DNA of 32,750 bases from Candidatus Firestoneibacteriota bacterium (lineage in GTDB: Bacteria; Oederibacteriota; Muellerivitia; Muellerivitales; Muellerivitaceae). Within the stretch, counting starts at the first letter, position 1. Each line of letters begins with the position of its first letter. The notes under the pieces were generated by a model that made no database searches, was not told where the DNA came from, and saw nothing but the letters and a program-made list of their open reading frames with translations. Location of the stretch: contig JABDGD010000024.1 of assembly GCA_013286205.1 (NCBI GenBank), positions 1 to 32,750 on the forward strand, written 5' to 3'. The translations under genes were made by a program, and so were the position numbers. Shown here piece after piece: positions 23,198 through 31,307 of this stretch.

Positions 23198-23235
23198 AAA
23201 AAAAGCGGGAACGGATTTTATCCATTCCCGCTTTT
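23198..23235 (-). terminator. Rho-independent terminator of mtnB-mtnD
   Basis: Arms at 23201-23216 and 23220-23235 form a long stem with one mismatch and a 3-base loop. On the minus strand the hairpin is followed by seven Ts. It lies 17 bp after the mtnD stop. A shorter T run on the plus side could give weak bidirectional activity. Confidence 0.9.
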
Positions 23236-23251
23236 GGTTTAAAAAGTTCAA

Positions 23252-23716
23252 TTACTTCGCGGCGGTTGCTTCAAGATCTTTACGGTAGACGGGAGTCCAG
23301 CCGGATTGATCTTTAAACAAACGAACGCAGTGAATTTTCTTCTCGTCGGTTAAATAAAAACGGTGGTAGCGGTTGGCCGGAACCAGAATAAAGTCACTGG
23401 GCTCCACCAAAACCTTCATCCAACGGTCATCCAGGCTGCGGATTTCGAACACGCCCGAGCCGCCCAACAAAAAGCGGACTTCGTCGTCCGTATGCAAATG
23501 TTCGCCCACAAACTTTTGGCAAAGGGCTTCGAAGTTATCCATTTCGGGAAACATGCGGACTTGGTCCAGAGTCACATAGCCGCGTTCTTTCATGATTTGT
23601 TCTAAGGGACCGCGGTATTTGGTTTCGTCGGTCTCGAATTGTTCGTAGGTGACGCCCTGGGCGTTCAGTTCTTCCGCCGAAATGTTGTTTCCGTTGTCTA
23701 ACCAGATTGCTTTCAT
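23252..23716 (-). CDS. mtnD: Acireductone dioxygenase
   Basis: A 154-residue cupin enzyme of the methionine salvage pathway. With Fe2+ it converts acireductone to 2-keto-4-methylthiobutyrate and formate; with Ni2+ an off-pathway reaction makes CO. The metal ligands are visible as His73, His75 and Glu79 in HLHTDDEVRF, and His118 in NRYHRF. FEIRSLDDRW and the PSDFILVPA strand are typical. Length is somewhat below the usual 180 residues because the C-terminus is short. GGGAGG lies 5 bp or so before the ATG. It follows mtnB by 28 bp, and a terminator ends the pair. The neighbouring divergent aminotransferase could act on its product. Confidence is high. Confidence 0.93.
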   Translation of the reverse strand: MKAIWLDNGNNISAEELNAQGVTYEQFETDETKYRGPLEQIMKERGYVTLDQVRMFPEMDNFEALCQKFVGEHLHTDDEVRFLLGGSGVFEIRSLDDRWMKVLVEPSDFILVPANRYHRFYLTDEKKIHCVRLFKDQSGWTPVYRKDLEATAAK

Positions 23717-23744
23717 TTAAAGCCTCCCTGTCTCTCTAAAACTT

Positions 23745-24410
23745 TTAAACCGTGGGGTCGATCCCCATTTGTTTCATCTTGACTGCCGCTTCAAATAAAT
23801 AGTCATAGCATTCAGCGTGGGTCTTGGCCTGTTTCCAGTCTTTGCCCCATACATATACCCCGTGGCGGCGCACTAACACGGCGTGCGACTTGGGGTTATT
23901 ACGGATAGCCTCAGCCAATGAATCGGTCAGGTCGCATTCATAAGCGGTGTTTTCAATGATGGGCACTTCGAGGGTATCAAAAGCGCCAAAGCCCTCGACG
24001 CCCTTTTGCATTTCCATATTGCGGATGCGAAAGTGGGAACTGTACTGGGTGGTCACCATCATGGCGTTCAACGAGTGGCTATGTAATACCGCGCCGGCGT
24101 TACGAAGCTGATAAGCGTGCATGAAGAGCGGGGAACATTGGGACAGTTTTAAACCGCGGCCTGGTTCTTCAATGGTTTGACCGGCGTCGTCTAAAACGAA
24201 GATGTCTTCGGGTTTGAGGCGTTCTTTTTGAACACCGCTGGGGGCCATATATATTTTGCCGCCCTCTTTAATGGACATGCCGCCGCCGGTGCCCGAAGCC
24301 CAGCCGTGATTGTAAAAATTACGGCAGAGTTCGCAGACGAGTTCTTTGGTCTGCTGAGGGGTCAGAGAAGAGGCGGATTTTTCTTTGGTTTGGTTTAAAA
24401 TGGATTCCAT
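23745..24410 (-). CDS. mtnB: Methylthioribulose-1-phosphate dehydratase
   Basis: A 221-residue class II aldolase-family enzyme that dehydrates 5-methylthioribulose-1-phosphate to 2,3-diketo-5-methylthiopentyl-1-phosphate in methionine salvage. The family run GWASGTGGGMSI (36-47) distinguishes MtnB from L-fuculose-phosphate aldolases. Zinc ligands are His110 and His112 in LHSHSLNAMM and His183 in RRHGVYVWG; Glu133 in EMQKG is the likely catalytic acid. Length is normal for a stand-alone MtnB. No Shine-Dalgarno precedes the ATG; a promoter candidate at 24419-24447 would give an almost leaderless message. MtnA, MtnC/MtnX and MtnK are not in the window. The gene pairs with mtnD downstream. Confidence 0.92.
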   Translation of the reverse strand: MESILNQTKEKSASSLTPQQTKELVCELCRNFYNHGWASGTGGGMSIKEGGKIYMAPSGVQKERLKPEDIFVLDDAGQTIEEPGRGLKLSQCSPLFMHAYQLRNAGAVLHSHSLNAMMVTTQYSSHFRIRNMEMQKGVEGFGAFDTLEVPIIENTAYECDLTDSLAEAIRNNPKSHAVLVRRHGVYVWGKDWKQAKTHAECYDYLFEAAVKMKQMGIDPTV

Positions 24411-24418
24411 TGAAAAAT

Positions 24419-24447
24419 AAATTAGCAGTATCCTAAGTGTCCGTCAA
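24419..24447 (-). promoter_or_regulatory. Possible promoter of mtnB-mtnD
   Basis: On the minus strand TTGACG (24447-24442) matches the -35 box at five of six positions; 17 bp later TAATTT (24424-24419) is a poorer -10. Transcription would begin within a few bases of the mtnB ATG at 24410, consistent with the missing Shine-Dalgarno. The site overlaps the upstream region of the divergent aminotransferase gene. Confidence 0.35.
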
Positions 24448-24481
24448 GGCCACCTCTGCTCGTATAGATGAAAGGAATCGG

Positions 24482-25666
24482 ATGGAAAAGAACCTCATTT
24501 CCCACAAGGCTAATAGCTTCGCGGAGTCGGTGATTCGGGCCATGTCCCGGGTAGCGGCGGCGCATCAAGCGGTCAATTTAGCTCAGGGTTTCCCCGACTT
24601 TCCGGCGGACGAGCGTATCAAACAGGCTGCCGTCGACGCCATCATGAAGAACATTAACCAATATGCCATTACCTGGGGCGCTAAAAGCCTTCGTGACGCC
24701 ATTGTGGCCAAGGAAAAGAGATTCCGTGGCCGGGAGCTGGATTCCGAAAAAGAAATCACCGTTTGCTGCGGAGCTACCGAGGCTATGATGGCCACCATGA
24801 TGGCGGTCATTAATCCGGGCGACGAAGCGGTCATCTTTGAGCCCTATTACGAAAACTATGGGCCAGATACCATCCTCTCCGGCGCGGTACCGCGCTACGT
24901 ACAGCTTCACCCGCCCAAGGATGATCAAAGCGATTGGTATTTCAATGAGGATGAGCTGGCCGCGGCCTTTAACGATAAAACCAAAGTGATCATCATCAAC
25001 ACGCCGAACAATCCCACCGGCAAGATCTTTAGAAAATCCGAAATGGAATTTATCGCCAAGCTCTGCCAGAAGTGGAATGTGCTGGCGGTGACTGACGAAA
25101 TTTACGAACACATTATTTATGATGGCGAGAAGCATGTAACCATGGCCAATATTCCCGGCATGAAAGACCGCACCATTACCATTAATGGCGCCTCGAAGAC
25201 CTTTTCGGTTACGGGCTGGCGTGTGGGCTACATCATTGCTCCTGAGTTTTTAACCATCCCTATTCGCAAGGTGCACGACTTTTTAACCGTGGGTGCTGCC
25301 GCGCCCCTGCAAGAAGCCATCGCTTTTGGCATGGGATTGCCCGATGATTTTTATAAGCATTTGTCCGAAGGCTATCAAAAGAAGCGCGACTTTTTAATGG
25401 CGGGCTTGCGTGAAGCCGGATTTAAAACCTTTAAATCCTGGGGCGCTTATTACTTGATCTCGCAGATTCCCGAGGCGGGCTACCCCAATGATTACGATTA
25501 CTCGGTTCATCTGGCCAAAGAAGCCAAAGTGGCTACCGTGCCCCTCTCGACTTTCTATTTAGATCACAAGTCAGTGGGCATGATTCGCTTCTGTTTCGCT
25601 AAAAAAGAAGAGACACTCCAATTGGGCATCGACAAGCTGAAGGCTTACCGCCAGGTGAAGGTTTGA
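24482..25666 (+). CDS. PLP-dependent aminotransferase, KAT/YbdL type (candidate MtnE function)
   Basis: A 394-residue fold-type I aminotransferase. NLAQGFPDFPAD (32-43) is the hallmark of the kynurenine aminotransferase / glutamine transaminase K / YbdL (methionine aminotransferase) group. Lys239 in GASKTFSVTGWRVGY binds pyridoxal phosphate; NTPNNPTG (173-180) and TDEIYEHIIYD (204-214) are the usual cofactor-site motifs. Enzymes of this group transaminate 2-keto-4-methylthiobutyrate to methionine, the last step of methionine salvage. Divergent placement next to mtnB-mtnD makes that role likely, but it is inferred. The frame extends up to GTG 24437; ATG 24482 is preferred because AAAGGA lies 5 bp upstream and the extra N-terminus is not family-like. 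It overlaps the next gene by 4 bp. Confidence 0.9.
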   Translation: MEKNLISHKANSFAESVIRAMSRVAAAHQAVNLAQGFPDFPADERIKQAAVDAIMKNINQYAITWGAKSLRDAIVAKEKRFRGRELDSEKEITVCCGATEAMMATMMAVINPGDEAVIFEPYYENYGPDTILSGAVPRYVQLHPPKDDQSDWYFNEDELAAAFNDKTKVIIINTPNNPTGKIFRKSEMEFIAKLCQKWNVLAVTDEIYEHIIYDGEKHVTMANIPGMKDRTITINGASKTFSVTGWRVGYIIAPEFLTIPIRKVHDFLTVGAAAPLQEAIAFGMGLPDDFYKHLSEGYQKKRDFLMAGLREAGFKTFKSWGAYYLISQIPEAGYPNDYDYSVHLAKEAKVATVPLSTFYLDHKSVGMIRFCFAKKEETLQLGIDKLKAYRQVKV

Positions 25667-26112
25667 AGTTTTACCAATCCACCGAGTCCATTGTCATTCG
25701 GGCCAAACCCGAACGGGTTTATGGGGCTCTGACTAATTGGAAAGAACGTATGGCCTGGCGCACAGGGCTGATGATGGAATGGGATGGTCCCGACCAAGCG
25801 GAAGTGGGCCAAAAGATTACCGCCGGTCTCAATCAATTTCCCTCAACCCCGTTTCAATTTCAAATTACTCAGCTTGAATGGCCTTACCGCATCTTTATCG
25901 AATATATCGACACGCCCTTTCGGGGCCGCGCGGCGTTTGAGATTATCCCTGAAGGCGCCAACTGCTACGTTTCGTTTTATTGGATGAAGGTGGAAGTAGT
26001 TGGTTTTTGGAACCAGCTTTATTTTCGGCTGGGCTTTGGTTTGAAGACGCACAAACTCAGAAGCCGAAAAACCCTGCAATTGCTGAAAGATTATTTAGAA
26101 AACAAAGCCTAG
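25663..26112 (+). CDS. SRPBCC (START-like) superfamily protein
   Basis: A 149-residue protein whose pattern (ESIVIRAKPERVYGALTNWKERMAWRTG at the start, then VGQKI, beta strands, and a long C-terminal helix LRSRKTLQLLKDYLEN) fits the SRPBCC/polyketide-cyclase-like fold that binds hydrophobic ligands in a deep pocket. There is no catalytic signature, so ligand and role are unknown. The start is TTG 25663 in a TTGA overlap with the aminotransferase stop, indicating translational coupling; no alternative start precedes the first strand. A promoter for the next gene lies just after its stop, so this gene is probably the last of its unit. Confidence 0.75.
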   Translation: MKFYQSTESIVIRAKPERVYGALTNWKERMAWRTGLMMEWDGPDQAEVGQKITAGLNQFPSTPFQFQITQLEWPYRIFIEYIDTPFRGRAAFEIIPEGANCYVSFYWMKVEVVGFWNQLYFRLGFGLKTHKLRSRKTLQLLKDYLENKA

Positions 26113-26127
26113 CCGCGCCCTTCAGGG

Positions 26128-26156
26128 TTGATTCGACCCTATTGCCCTCTTATTAT
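26128..26156 (+). promoter_or_regulatory. Sigma-70-like promoter of the moeZ-like gene
   Basis: TTGATT (26128-26133) and TATTAT (26151-26156) are 17 bp apart, matching the consensus at four and five of six positions. Transcription would begin near 26163, about 50 bp before the chosen ATG. This also argues that the in-frame ATG at 26128 is not the true start. Confidence 0.6.
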
Positions 26157-26211
26157 AACCTTCCTAGTTTTATTGAAATTATCACCACTCACGGCTTCAC
26201 GGAGAATCGGT

Positions 26212-27369
26212 ATGAATTTAAGCCCAGAACAAATCAAGCGTTATACCCGGCACATTTTATTGCCCGAAATTGGCGTCGAAGGCCAAAAGAAATTATTGGC
26301 TGCCAAGGTTTTGGTAGTGGGCGCGGGCGGATTGGGTTGCCCGATTTCTCTCTACTTAGCCGCGGCCGGCGTGGGCACTATTGGTTTGGTTGATTTTGAT
26401 ACGGTGGATGTCAGCAATCTCCAACGCCAAATTCTTTTTACGACCGAAGATGTGGGCAAGCCCAAGGTGGAAGTGGCCGCTAAGCGTTTGAAAGCTTTGA
26501 ACCCCGATGTGGTGGTCAATACCTACGTGGTCGCCCTCAAGAGCGACAACATCATGGATATTCTCAAGAACTACGACATGATCATCGATGGTACGGATAA
26601 CTTCCCGACCCGCTACTTAACTAACGACGCGGCGTCCTTACAGGGCAAGCCGAACATCTATGGCTCGATCTTCCGTTTCGACGGCCAATTGACCGTTTTC
26701 AAAACCCCTGAAGGTCCTTGCTACCGCTGCTTGTATCCCGAACCGCCTCCTCCGGGAGAGGTTCCGTCCTGCGCCGAAGGCGGCGTGATGGGAGCCATGG
26801 TGGGAACCATAGGCGCTATGCAGGCCACAGAGGCGATTAAACTTATTACCGGTGTGGGCACGCCCGCTATCGGCAAGTTGGTCGTTTACAACTCGCTGGA
26901 TATGCAGTTCCGTAATTTAAAACTGCGTAAAGACCCCAATTGTCCTTTATGCGGCGAACATCCCACGGTCAAAGAACTGATCGACTATGAAATGTTCTGC
27001 GGTATGAAGGTGGAAGAAACTCAAACCAAGGAAGTCGCCGTGAATAAAGACGAAATCGACGCTTTAGCGCTGAAGGTGAAGATGGACGAGAAACAAGACT
27101 TTGTTCTGGTCGACGTCCGCGAGCAAAACGAATATGACATGGCCCGTATCCCGGGTTCGGTGTTAGTTCCTTTGTCCCAATTGCCTAACCGGTTCCATGA
27201 ACTGGATAAGTACAAGGGTAAAGAAATTGTCGTTCATTGCAAAATGGGTGGCCGCAGCGCCAAGGCCATTACCTTCTTGAAACAGCAGGGTTTTGACAAC
27301 CTGGTGAACCTGGCCGGCGGTATTACGGGCTGGAGCGACCAGGTCGATCCTTCCGTTCCTAAGTATTAA
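26212..27369 (+). CDS. moeZ: MoeZ-like E1 adenylyltransferase-rhodanese fusion
   Basis: A 385-residue two-domain protein that activates the C-terminal glycine of a ubiquitin-like sulfur carrier (MoaD, ThiS or CysO type) with ATP and loads sulfur on it. The E1-like domain (1-255) begins RYTRHILLPEIG, has VVGAGGLGCP (35-44) for nucleotide binding, LQRQILF (70-76) and DGTDNFPTRY (126-135). Zinc cysteines are in CYRCL (170, 173) and CPLCG (244, 247), and Cys187 lies in VPSCAEGGV, the conjugating-cysteine position. The rhodanese domain (about 278-385) carries Cys343 in HCKMGGRS, the persulfide site. The ATG has GGAG 7 bp upstream. No sulfur-carrier gene is in the window, so molybdopterin, thiamine and cysteine roles cannot be separated. 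Confidence 0.92.
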   Translation: MNLSPEQIKRYTRHILLPEIGVEGQKKLLAAKVLVVGAGGLGCPISLYLAAAGVGTIGLVDFDTVDVSNLQRQILFTTEDVGKPKVEVAAKRLKALNPDVVVNTYVVALKSDNIMDILKNYDMIIDGTDNFPTRYLTNDAASLQGKPNIYGSIFRFDGQLTVFKTPEGPCYRCLYPEPPPPGEVPSCAEGGVMGAMVGTIGAMQATEAIKLITGVGTPAIGKLVVYNSLDMQFRNLKLRKDPNCPLCGEHPTVKELIDYEMFCGMKVEETQTKEVAVNKDEIDALALKVKMDEKQDFVLVDVREQNEYDMARIPGSVLVPLSQLPNRFHELDKYKGKEIVVHCKMGGRSAKAITFLKQQGFDNLVNLAGGITGWSDQVDPSVPKY

Positions 27370-27371
27370 TC

Positions 27372-28007
27372 GTGATCGAAGAGACACAGTCTGAAGTCGG
27401 CATACTACGCGTTTTTTTTGGCAACCGGTTTCAGGCTCATGTCGATTATCAAACGACTGAGGAAGACGCTGTCGCCCGCGAGCGGGACATCATCCAGCTC
27501 TTTTCTTTTACCTTCGTCAAAGCTCTTTTTCTTTTAGGTGAAAACAAACAAGCGCCGATGCTGCTTCAATATGTACAAGCCGCCATGGGCGACACGGTGA
27601 CGCCTAAGGGTTTAATGCGTCCTACCATCATGGGACAAGGCCAATTATTGCTCGATATCGTGCCCGAGAATTTTGAGGGCATTTCGGTTATTCATCTCAT
27701 TCAAGATGAGGAAACCCGCCGCATTGAAATGATGGTTCCGCTAGGCGATGACGGTCACTTTTATCCCGCGACCACTATTTTCTTTCTCCAATACCTCATT
27801 CGGACCTTAAGTGACGCTTCGCTTTTCTTCCTCATGTTGGTTTTAGGCGGAGTTATGGAATATTTAGAAAAGATCGGCAAGACCAACGATATCAAAGCCC
27901 TCTCCGCCGCGCCGGTGTATGGTTTCTCGACAGCGATGCGTTATATCGATGGGGAACGTAAGCGGATGGAGCCTTTGGGAGATTCTGCGGAGACAGGTTC
28001 TAACTAA
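27372..28007 (+). CDS. Hypothetical protein, operon partner of moeZ-like gene
   Basis: A 211-residue protein not recognised as a family. It starts at GTG 27372, two bases after the moeZ-like stop, so it is very likely co-translated with it. The sequence is mixed: an N-terminal helical part (EEDAVARERDIIQLFSFTFVKALFLLGE), a beta-like middle (GQGQLLLDIVPENFEGISVIHLIQDEETRRIEMMVPLG), and a strongly hydrophobic stretch (about 137-163, FFLQYLIRTLSDASLFFLMLVLGGV broken by polar residues) that may be a buried helix or a single span. There is no signal peptide or cysteine cluster. The last 8 bp overlap the convergent DUF4149 gene. Confidence 0.7.
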   Translation: MIEETQSEVGILRVFFGNRFQAHVDYQTTEEDAVARERDIIQLFSFTFVKALFLLGENKQAPMLLQYVQAAMGDTVTPKGLMRPTIMGQGQLLLDIVPENFEGISVIHLIQDEETRRIEMMVPLGDDGHFYPATTIFFLQYLIRTLSDASLFFLMLVLGGVMEYLEKIGKTNDIKALSAAPVYGFSTAMRYIDGERKRMEPLGDSAETGSN

Positions 28008-28488
28008 GCGGCGCTAGTTCCTTAAACAAATAAACCAAGTAAACCATTCCCGCAATAATCACGATTAAGTTAAACAGGCTCGAGATACCGTGAGCTTTGC
28101 CAAATTCTTTGCTTAACTCTTCGACTTTAGGCTGATCCTTCGCGGCTTCGGCAGTTTGGCGTTCGATTCGCAACTCGGCTACCTTCGGGCCAATCCACAA
28201 GCCCTGTCCCAACGAAAACAACAGCATTAAACACAAAACCGTAATTTTTACGCAGTCTTGAGGGACATAGTCCTTGAGTGGGTGAATCACGTTATAAGTG
28301 ATGACTAGCAGAGCGCCGCAGATATAGCTAATCCAGTAATAGGCGGGGAAGAGGTAGCTTTGAACTTGGCCGAATAGTTCCCGGGGAAGGCTTTTGAAGA
28401 GGACGGGCGCCTGAATAAAGGTGAAATAAAGCAAAGTGCCGTACCAGAAGATGAAGGTGAAGAAGTTCACGAAGCGCAGAATGGCCAT
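28000..28488 (-). CDS. DUF4149 / TMEM205-like membrane protein
   Basis: A 162-residue membrane protein with four hydrophobic segments (about 5-28, 48-66, 82-100, 134-155). The start RFVNFFTFIFWYGTLLYFTFIQAPVLFKSLP and the central PAYYWISYICGALLVITY fit the DUF4149 (TMEM205-like) family, whose function is unknown. A charged cytoplasmic-looking loop (about 103-130, RQTAEAAKDQPKVEELSKEFGKAHG) separates the last two spans and ends in the family's HG segment. GGAGG 6 bp before the ATG supports the start. The gene is monocistronic on its strand; its stop overlaps that of the convergent gene by 8 bp. Confidence 0.82.
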   Translation of the reverse strand: MAILRFVNFFTFIFWYGTLLYFTFIQAPVLFKSLPRELFGQVQSYLFPAYYWISYICGALLVITYNVIHPLKDYVPQDCVKITVLCLMLLFSLGQGLWIGPKVAELRIERQTAEAAKDQPKVEELSKEFGKAHGISSLFNLIVIIAGMVYLVYLFKELAPLS

Positions 28489-28532
28489 AGTTGCCTCCAG
28501 GGAAGATGAGGCATTGTAGAGAGAAGGTCTCT

Positions 28533-28562
28533 TTCATTTCAACGCCGGGTCGTTGTTATAAT
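28533..28562 (+). promoter_or_regulatory. Promoter of the ferredoxin gene
   Basis: A perfect TATAAT at 28557-28562 is preceded by a weak TTCATT (28533-28538) at 18 bp. Transcription would begin near 28569, about 20 bp before the ferredoxin ATG. Confidence 0.5.
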
Positions 28563-28588
28563 GGGCGCAATTCCAATAAAGGTTCCAG

Positions 28589-28921
28589 ATGCCTGAACAA
28601 CCCACCCGAGTCAAAATAGAGTTTCCGGTCACCGGCGAAGTCTGCGAAGTGGATTATGACGATACGCTGGTAGACGCCACTTTCCGCTTTGAATTGCCCA
28701 TCCGTTACCGCTGTGAGCGGGCGGTTTGCACGACCTGCCTGGTGGAAGTCATCGAGGGTCTTGAGAATTTGTCTCCTATGGAAGAACGTGAAAAACAAAC
28801 TTTGGCCGCCATCAAGGCCAAGCCCAATTGGCGGTTAGGCTGCCAGCTTTCCATTTTGGGTGACGTAAAACTAGACTATGTGCCGATTACAGATTCTCGT
28901 CGACAACCGCTAACAGATTAA
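28589..28921 (+). CDS. Plant-type [2Fe-2S] ferredoxin
   Basis: A 110-residue one-electron carrier. Cysteines 42, 47 and 50 in RCERAVCTTC and Cys85 in RLGCQ give the CX4CX2C...C spacing of plant/mammal-type [2Fe-2S] ferredoxins, and the surrounding strands (TRVKIEFPVTGEVCEVDYDD, LVEVIEGLENLSP) fit the beta-grasp fold. The LSPMEEREKQTLAA segment is typical of the Isc/xylene-monooxygenase-type group. The ATG has AAAGG 6 bp upstream and a TATAAT promoter. The redox partner is not identifiable; the desaturase and the reductase elsewhere in the window are possible but unlinked. It is followed after 11 bp by the PfpI-like gene. Confidence 0.9.
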   Translation: MPEQPTRVKIEFPVTGEVCEVDYDDTLVDATFRFELPIRYRCERAVCTTCLVEVIEGLENLSPMEEREKQTLAAIKAKPNWRLGCQLSILGDVKLDYVPITDSRRQPLTD

Positions 28922-28932
28922 AGGAGCAGGTC

Positions 28933-29457
28933 ATGCCTAAATCATCCGATCGTATCGCCCTTTTGGTGGGCAAAGACTTTGAGGATATGGAAGTCATGTA
29001 TCCTTACTACCGTTTGATCGAAGCGGGTTATGAAGTGGATGTGATTAGCGAAGAGAAGGCTGGGACTATCTATAAAGGTAAGCACGGATACCCCATCGCT
29101 TCTACGCTGGAAATTGCCAAGGCTAAAGCGAAAGATTACTCTGGCTTAGTGGCCCCGGGCGGTTGGATGCCTGACCGTTTACGCCGCAATCCTCTGGTTT
29201 TAAAATTAGTCGCGGATATCGACAAACAGGGCGGGGTAATGGCCTCTATTTGCCATGGGCCCTGGATCTTCATTTCGGCCAAGATTGTGAAAGGGAAGAA
29301 GATGACCTCGACCCCGGCTTTGACTGACGATCTGGTGAACGCCGGCGCCAAGTGGGTCAACGCTGAAGTGGTGGCCGATGGCCGCATGGTGACCAGCCGT
29401 AAACCAGATGACCTGCCTGCTTTTATGCGGGAGACTTTGAAACTATTAGCGCAGTAA
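28933..29457 (+). CDS. PfpI/DJ-1 family (type 1 glutamine amidotransferase-like) protein
   Basis: A 174-residue protein of the PfpI/YhbO branch of the DJ-1 superfamily. The nucleophile elbow ASICHGP (104-110) contains Cys107 followed by His108, and Glu17 in KDFEDME is the conserved acidic partner. VAPGGWMPDRLRRNP (73-87) forms the usual loop. Members have been reported as proteases, glyoxalases or protein deglycases; stress protection against glyoxal adducts is a common interpretation but activity here is unknown. The start has AGGAGC upstream (28922-28927). It lies 11 bp after the ferredoxin gene, so the two are probably co-transcribed. Confidence 0.9.
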   Translation: MPKSSDRIALLVGKDFEDMEVMYPYYRLIEAGYEVDVISEEKAGTIYKGKHGYPIASTLEIAKAKAKDYSGLVAPGGWMPDRLRRNPLVLKLVADIDKQGGVMASICHGPWIFISAKIVKGKKMTSTPALTDDLVNAGAKWVNAEVVADGRMVTSRKPDDLPAFMRETLKLLAQ

Positions 29458-29476
29458 TTCATTACAATAGGAACCC

Positions 29477-30169
29477 ATGGCGCTTCTATTAGACGTTAAA
29501 AACCTTTCTAAAATTTATCCCGCTGGCAGTGAAAACGTTCAGGCCGTGAAGGGCGTGAACTTTCACGTGGAAGAGGGGCAAATTACCTCGGTGATGGGGC
29601 CTTCGGGCTGCGGCAAAAGCACCCTGCTTCATTTATTAGGCGGCATGCAGTCGCCCACGGCCGGTGAAATTTGGCTGTCGGGCAAAGCCCTGCATGGTCA
29701 AAATGATGAGGCGCTCAGCCAGTACCGCCAATCGACTATCGGTTTCGTGTTTCAATTCTTTCATCTCTTACCGCATCTCGACGCGGTAGAAAATACCGAA
29801 CTGCCATTACTCATTCAGGGTTTATCCGCTTCTGACGCCCGCGACAAGGCCCGGGATGTTTTGGACCGGGTGGGCTTAGGCACTAAAGAAAAACGCCGTC
29901 CTTCCCAGCTTTCGGGCGGGGAACAGCAGCGGGTGGCGATTGCCCGTGCGCTGGTGCATGGACCAAAACTTTTGCTGGCGGACGAACCCACGGGTAATTT
30001 GGATATGGCTACAGGCAAAGCGATTCTCGATTTAATTCGTAAAGTGTCGAACCAGCAAAATTGCGCGGTCTTAATGGCCACTCATAGCCGCGAGGCTTCC
30101 GAGTGGGGCGACATGGTCATTATGATGCGGGATGGACAGGTGCATGGCATCTACCCCGTCCGTAAATAA
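29477..30169 (+). CDS. ABC exporter ATP-binding protein (LolD/MacB/YbbA type)
   Basis: A 230-residue nucleotide-binding subunit for the permease encoded next. Walker A is GPSGCGKST (41-49), the Q-loop glutamine is near 93 (VFQFFHLLP), the ABC signature is LSGGEQQR (145-152), Walker B is LLLADE (165-170) followed by PTGNLD, and the switch histidine is His203 in ATHS. The N-terminal [15 protein letters not shown] and the [19 protein letters not shown] segment are typical of the MacB/LolD/YbbA group, which powers lipoprotein, peptide or unknown export and does not import. AGGAA lies 6 bp before the ATG. The gene overlaps the permease start by up to 38 bp. Pairing with a long double-FtsX permease points to YbbA/YbbP. 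Confidence 0.93.
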   Translation: MALLLDVKNLSKIYPAGSENVQAVKGVNFHVEEGQITSVMGPSGCGKSTLLHLLGGMQSPTAGEIWLSGKALHGQNDEALSQYRQSTIGFVFQFFHLLPHLDAVENTELPLLIQGLSASDARDKARDVLDRVGLGTKEKRRPSQLSGGEQQRVAIARALVHGPKLLLADEPTGNLDMATGKAILDLIRKVSNQQNCAVLMATHSREASEWGDMVIMMRDGQVHGIYPVRK

Positions 30170-31307
30170 ATCACCTAACTTCAAAGAACTTTTCTGGCGC
30201 TTTACCCTGCGCCACCTTCAGGATGAACCCGCCCGTTTTATTTTGACCATCGCGGGTATCGCCCTGGGTATCGCGCTCATGGTGGCGATTCAGCTATCGA
30301 ACGAAGCGGCGCTTACTTCTTTTCATGATTCCATCGACGCGATGGCGGGTAAGGCCAATCTTTCACTGTCCTCGACTGGCAATTCCTTTCCTGAAAGCCT
30401 TTTAAAAGACCTGGCCGATACCCGCAAGCAGGGCGAACTGCTGCCGGTGGTGCAGGGCAAAATGGCCCCGCAGGATTACCCCAAAGAATTTCTGACCGTG
30501 CTGGGTGTGGACCTTTTTAAAGACAAAGAAGCCCGGGATTTTCAGGTGCTGGGTGTTCAAGACAAACTTCTCACCGTTCAGGATCTTTTAAGACTTCTGC
30601 CCCAACCCGATGGCGTTTTTCTAACGCAGAAATACGCCAAGGCGCACAGTATTTTAGTTGGTCAAAAAATCCGCTTTATCATTAACGATCAAATTCAAAC
30701 CTTAACGGTGAATGGTTTATTAGGAAACTCTGGCATAGGCCAGGCGATGGACGGGTCTTTAGCCTTGATGGATATTGCGGCGGCGCAAAAAGTTTTTAAT
30801 AAGATCGGCAAACTGGATCGATTGGATTGGATTATTCCGCAGAAGGCCGACAGAGAAACACTCGAAAGCCAGCTTCAGAAACTTTATCCCACTTACAAAA
30901 TTGAACGGCCTTCCCGCCGGGGCGAGCAAGTAGAGAAGATGTTATCGGCCTTTAAGGCCAATTTATTGGCCTTATCATTGGTTTCTGTGCTGGTAGGGGC
31001 CTTTTTGGTCTACAACTCCATGTCCATCGCGGTGGTGCGCCGGGTAGAGGAAATCGGCATTCTTCGTACGCTGGGCATTACGCAAAAACAAATTGTGCGC
31101 TGGATGCTGGCGGAATCTTTTCTGTTAGCGCTGGTCGGGGTGGTACTAGGGGTTCTGTTAGGCAAGCTCATGGCCTATGACGTTTTGAAAGTTATCGGCA
31201 AGACCATTCAAAATCTTTATCTGCCTATTCCGCTGGAACAGCGTCTGCCCAGCCTGACTCACGCGGTCGGTTGGATTTTATTTGGTGTCCTCATCATTCT
31301 GGCGGCG

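Noticed and set aside
23717..24481. SAM or other riboswitch controlling the methionine salvage genes
   Set aside because: Only 71 bp separate the divergent starts and 28 bp lie between mtnB and mtnD; no riboswitch-sized structure fits.
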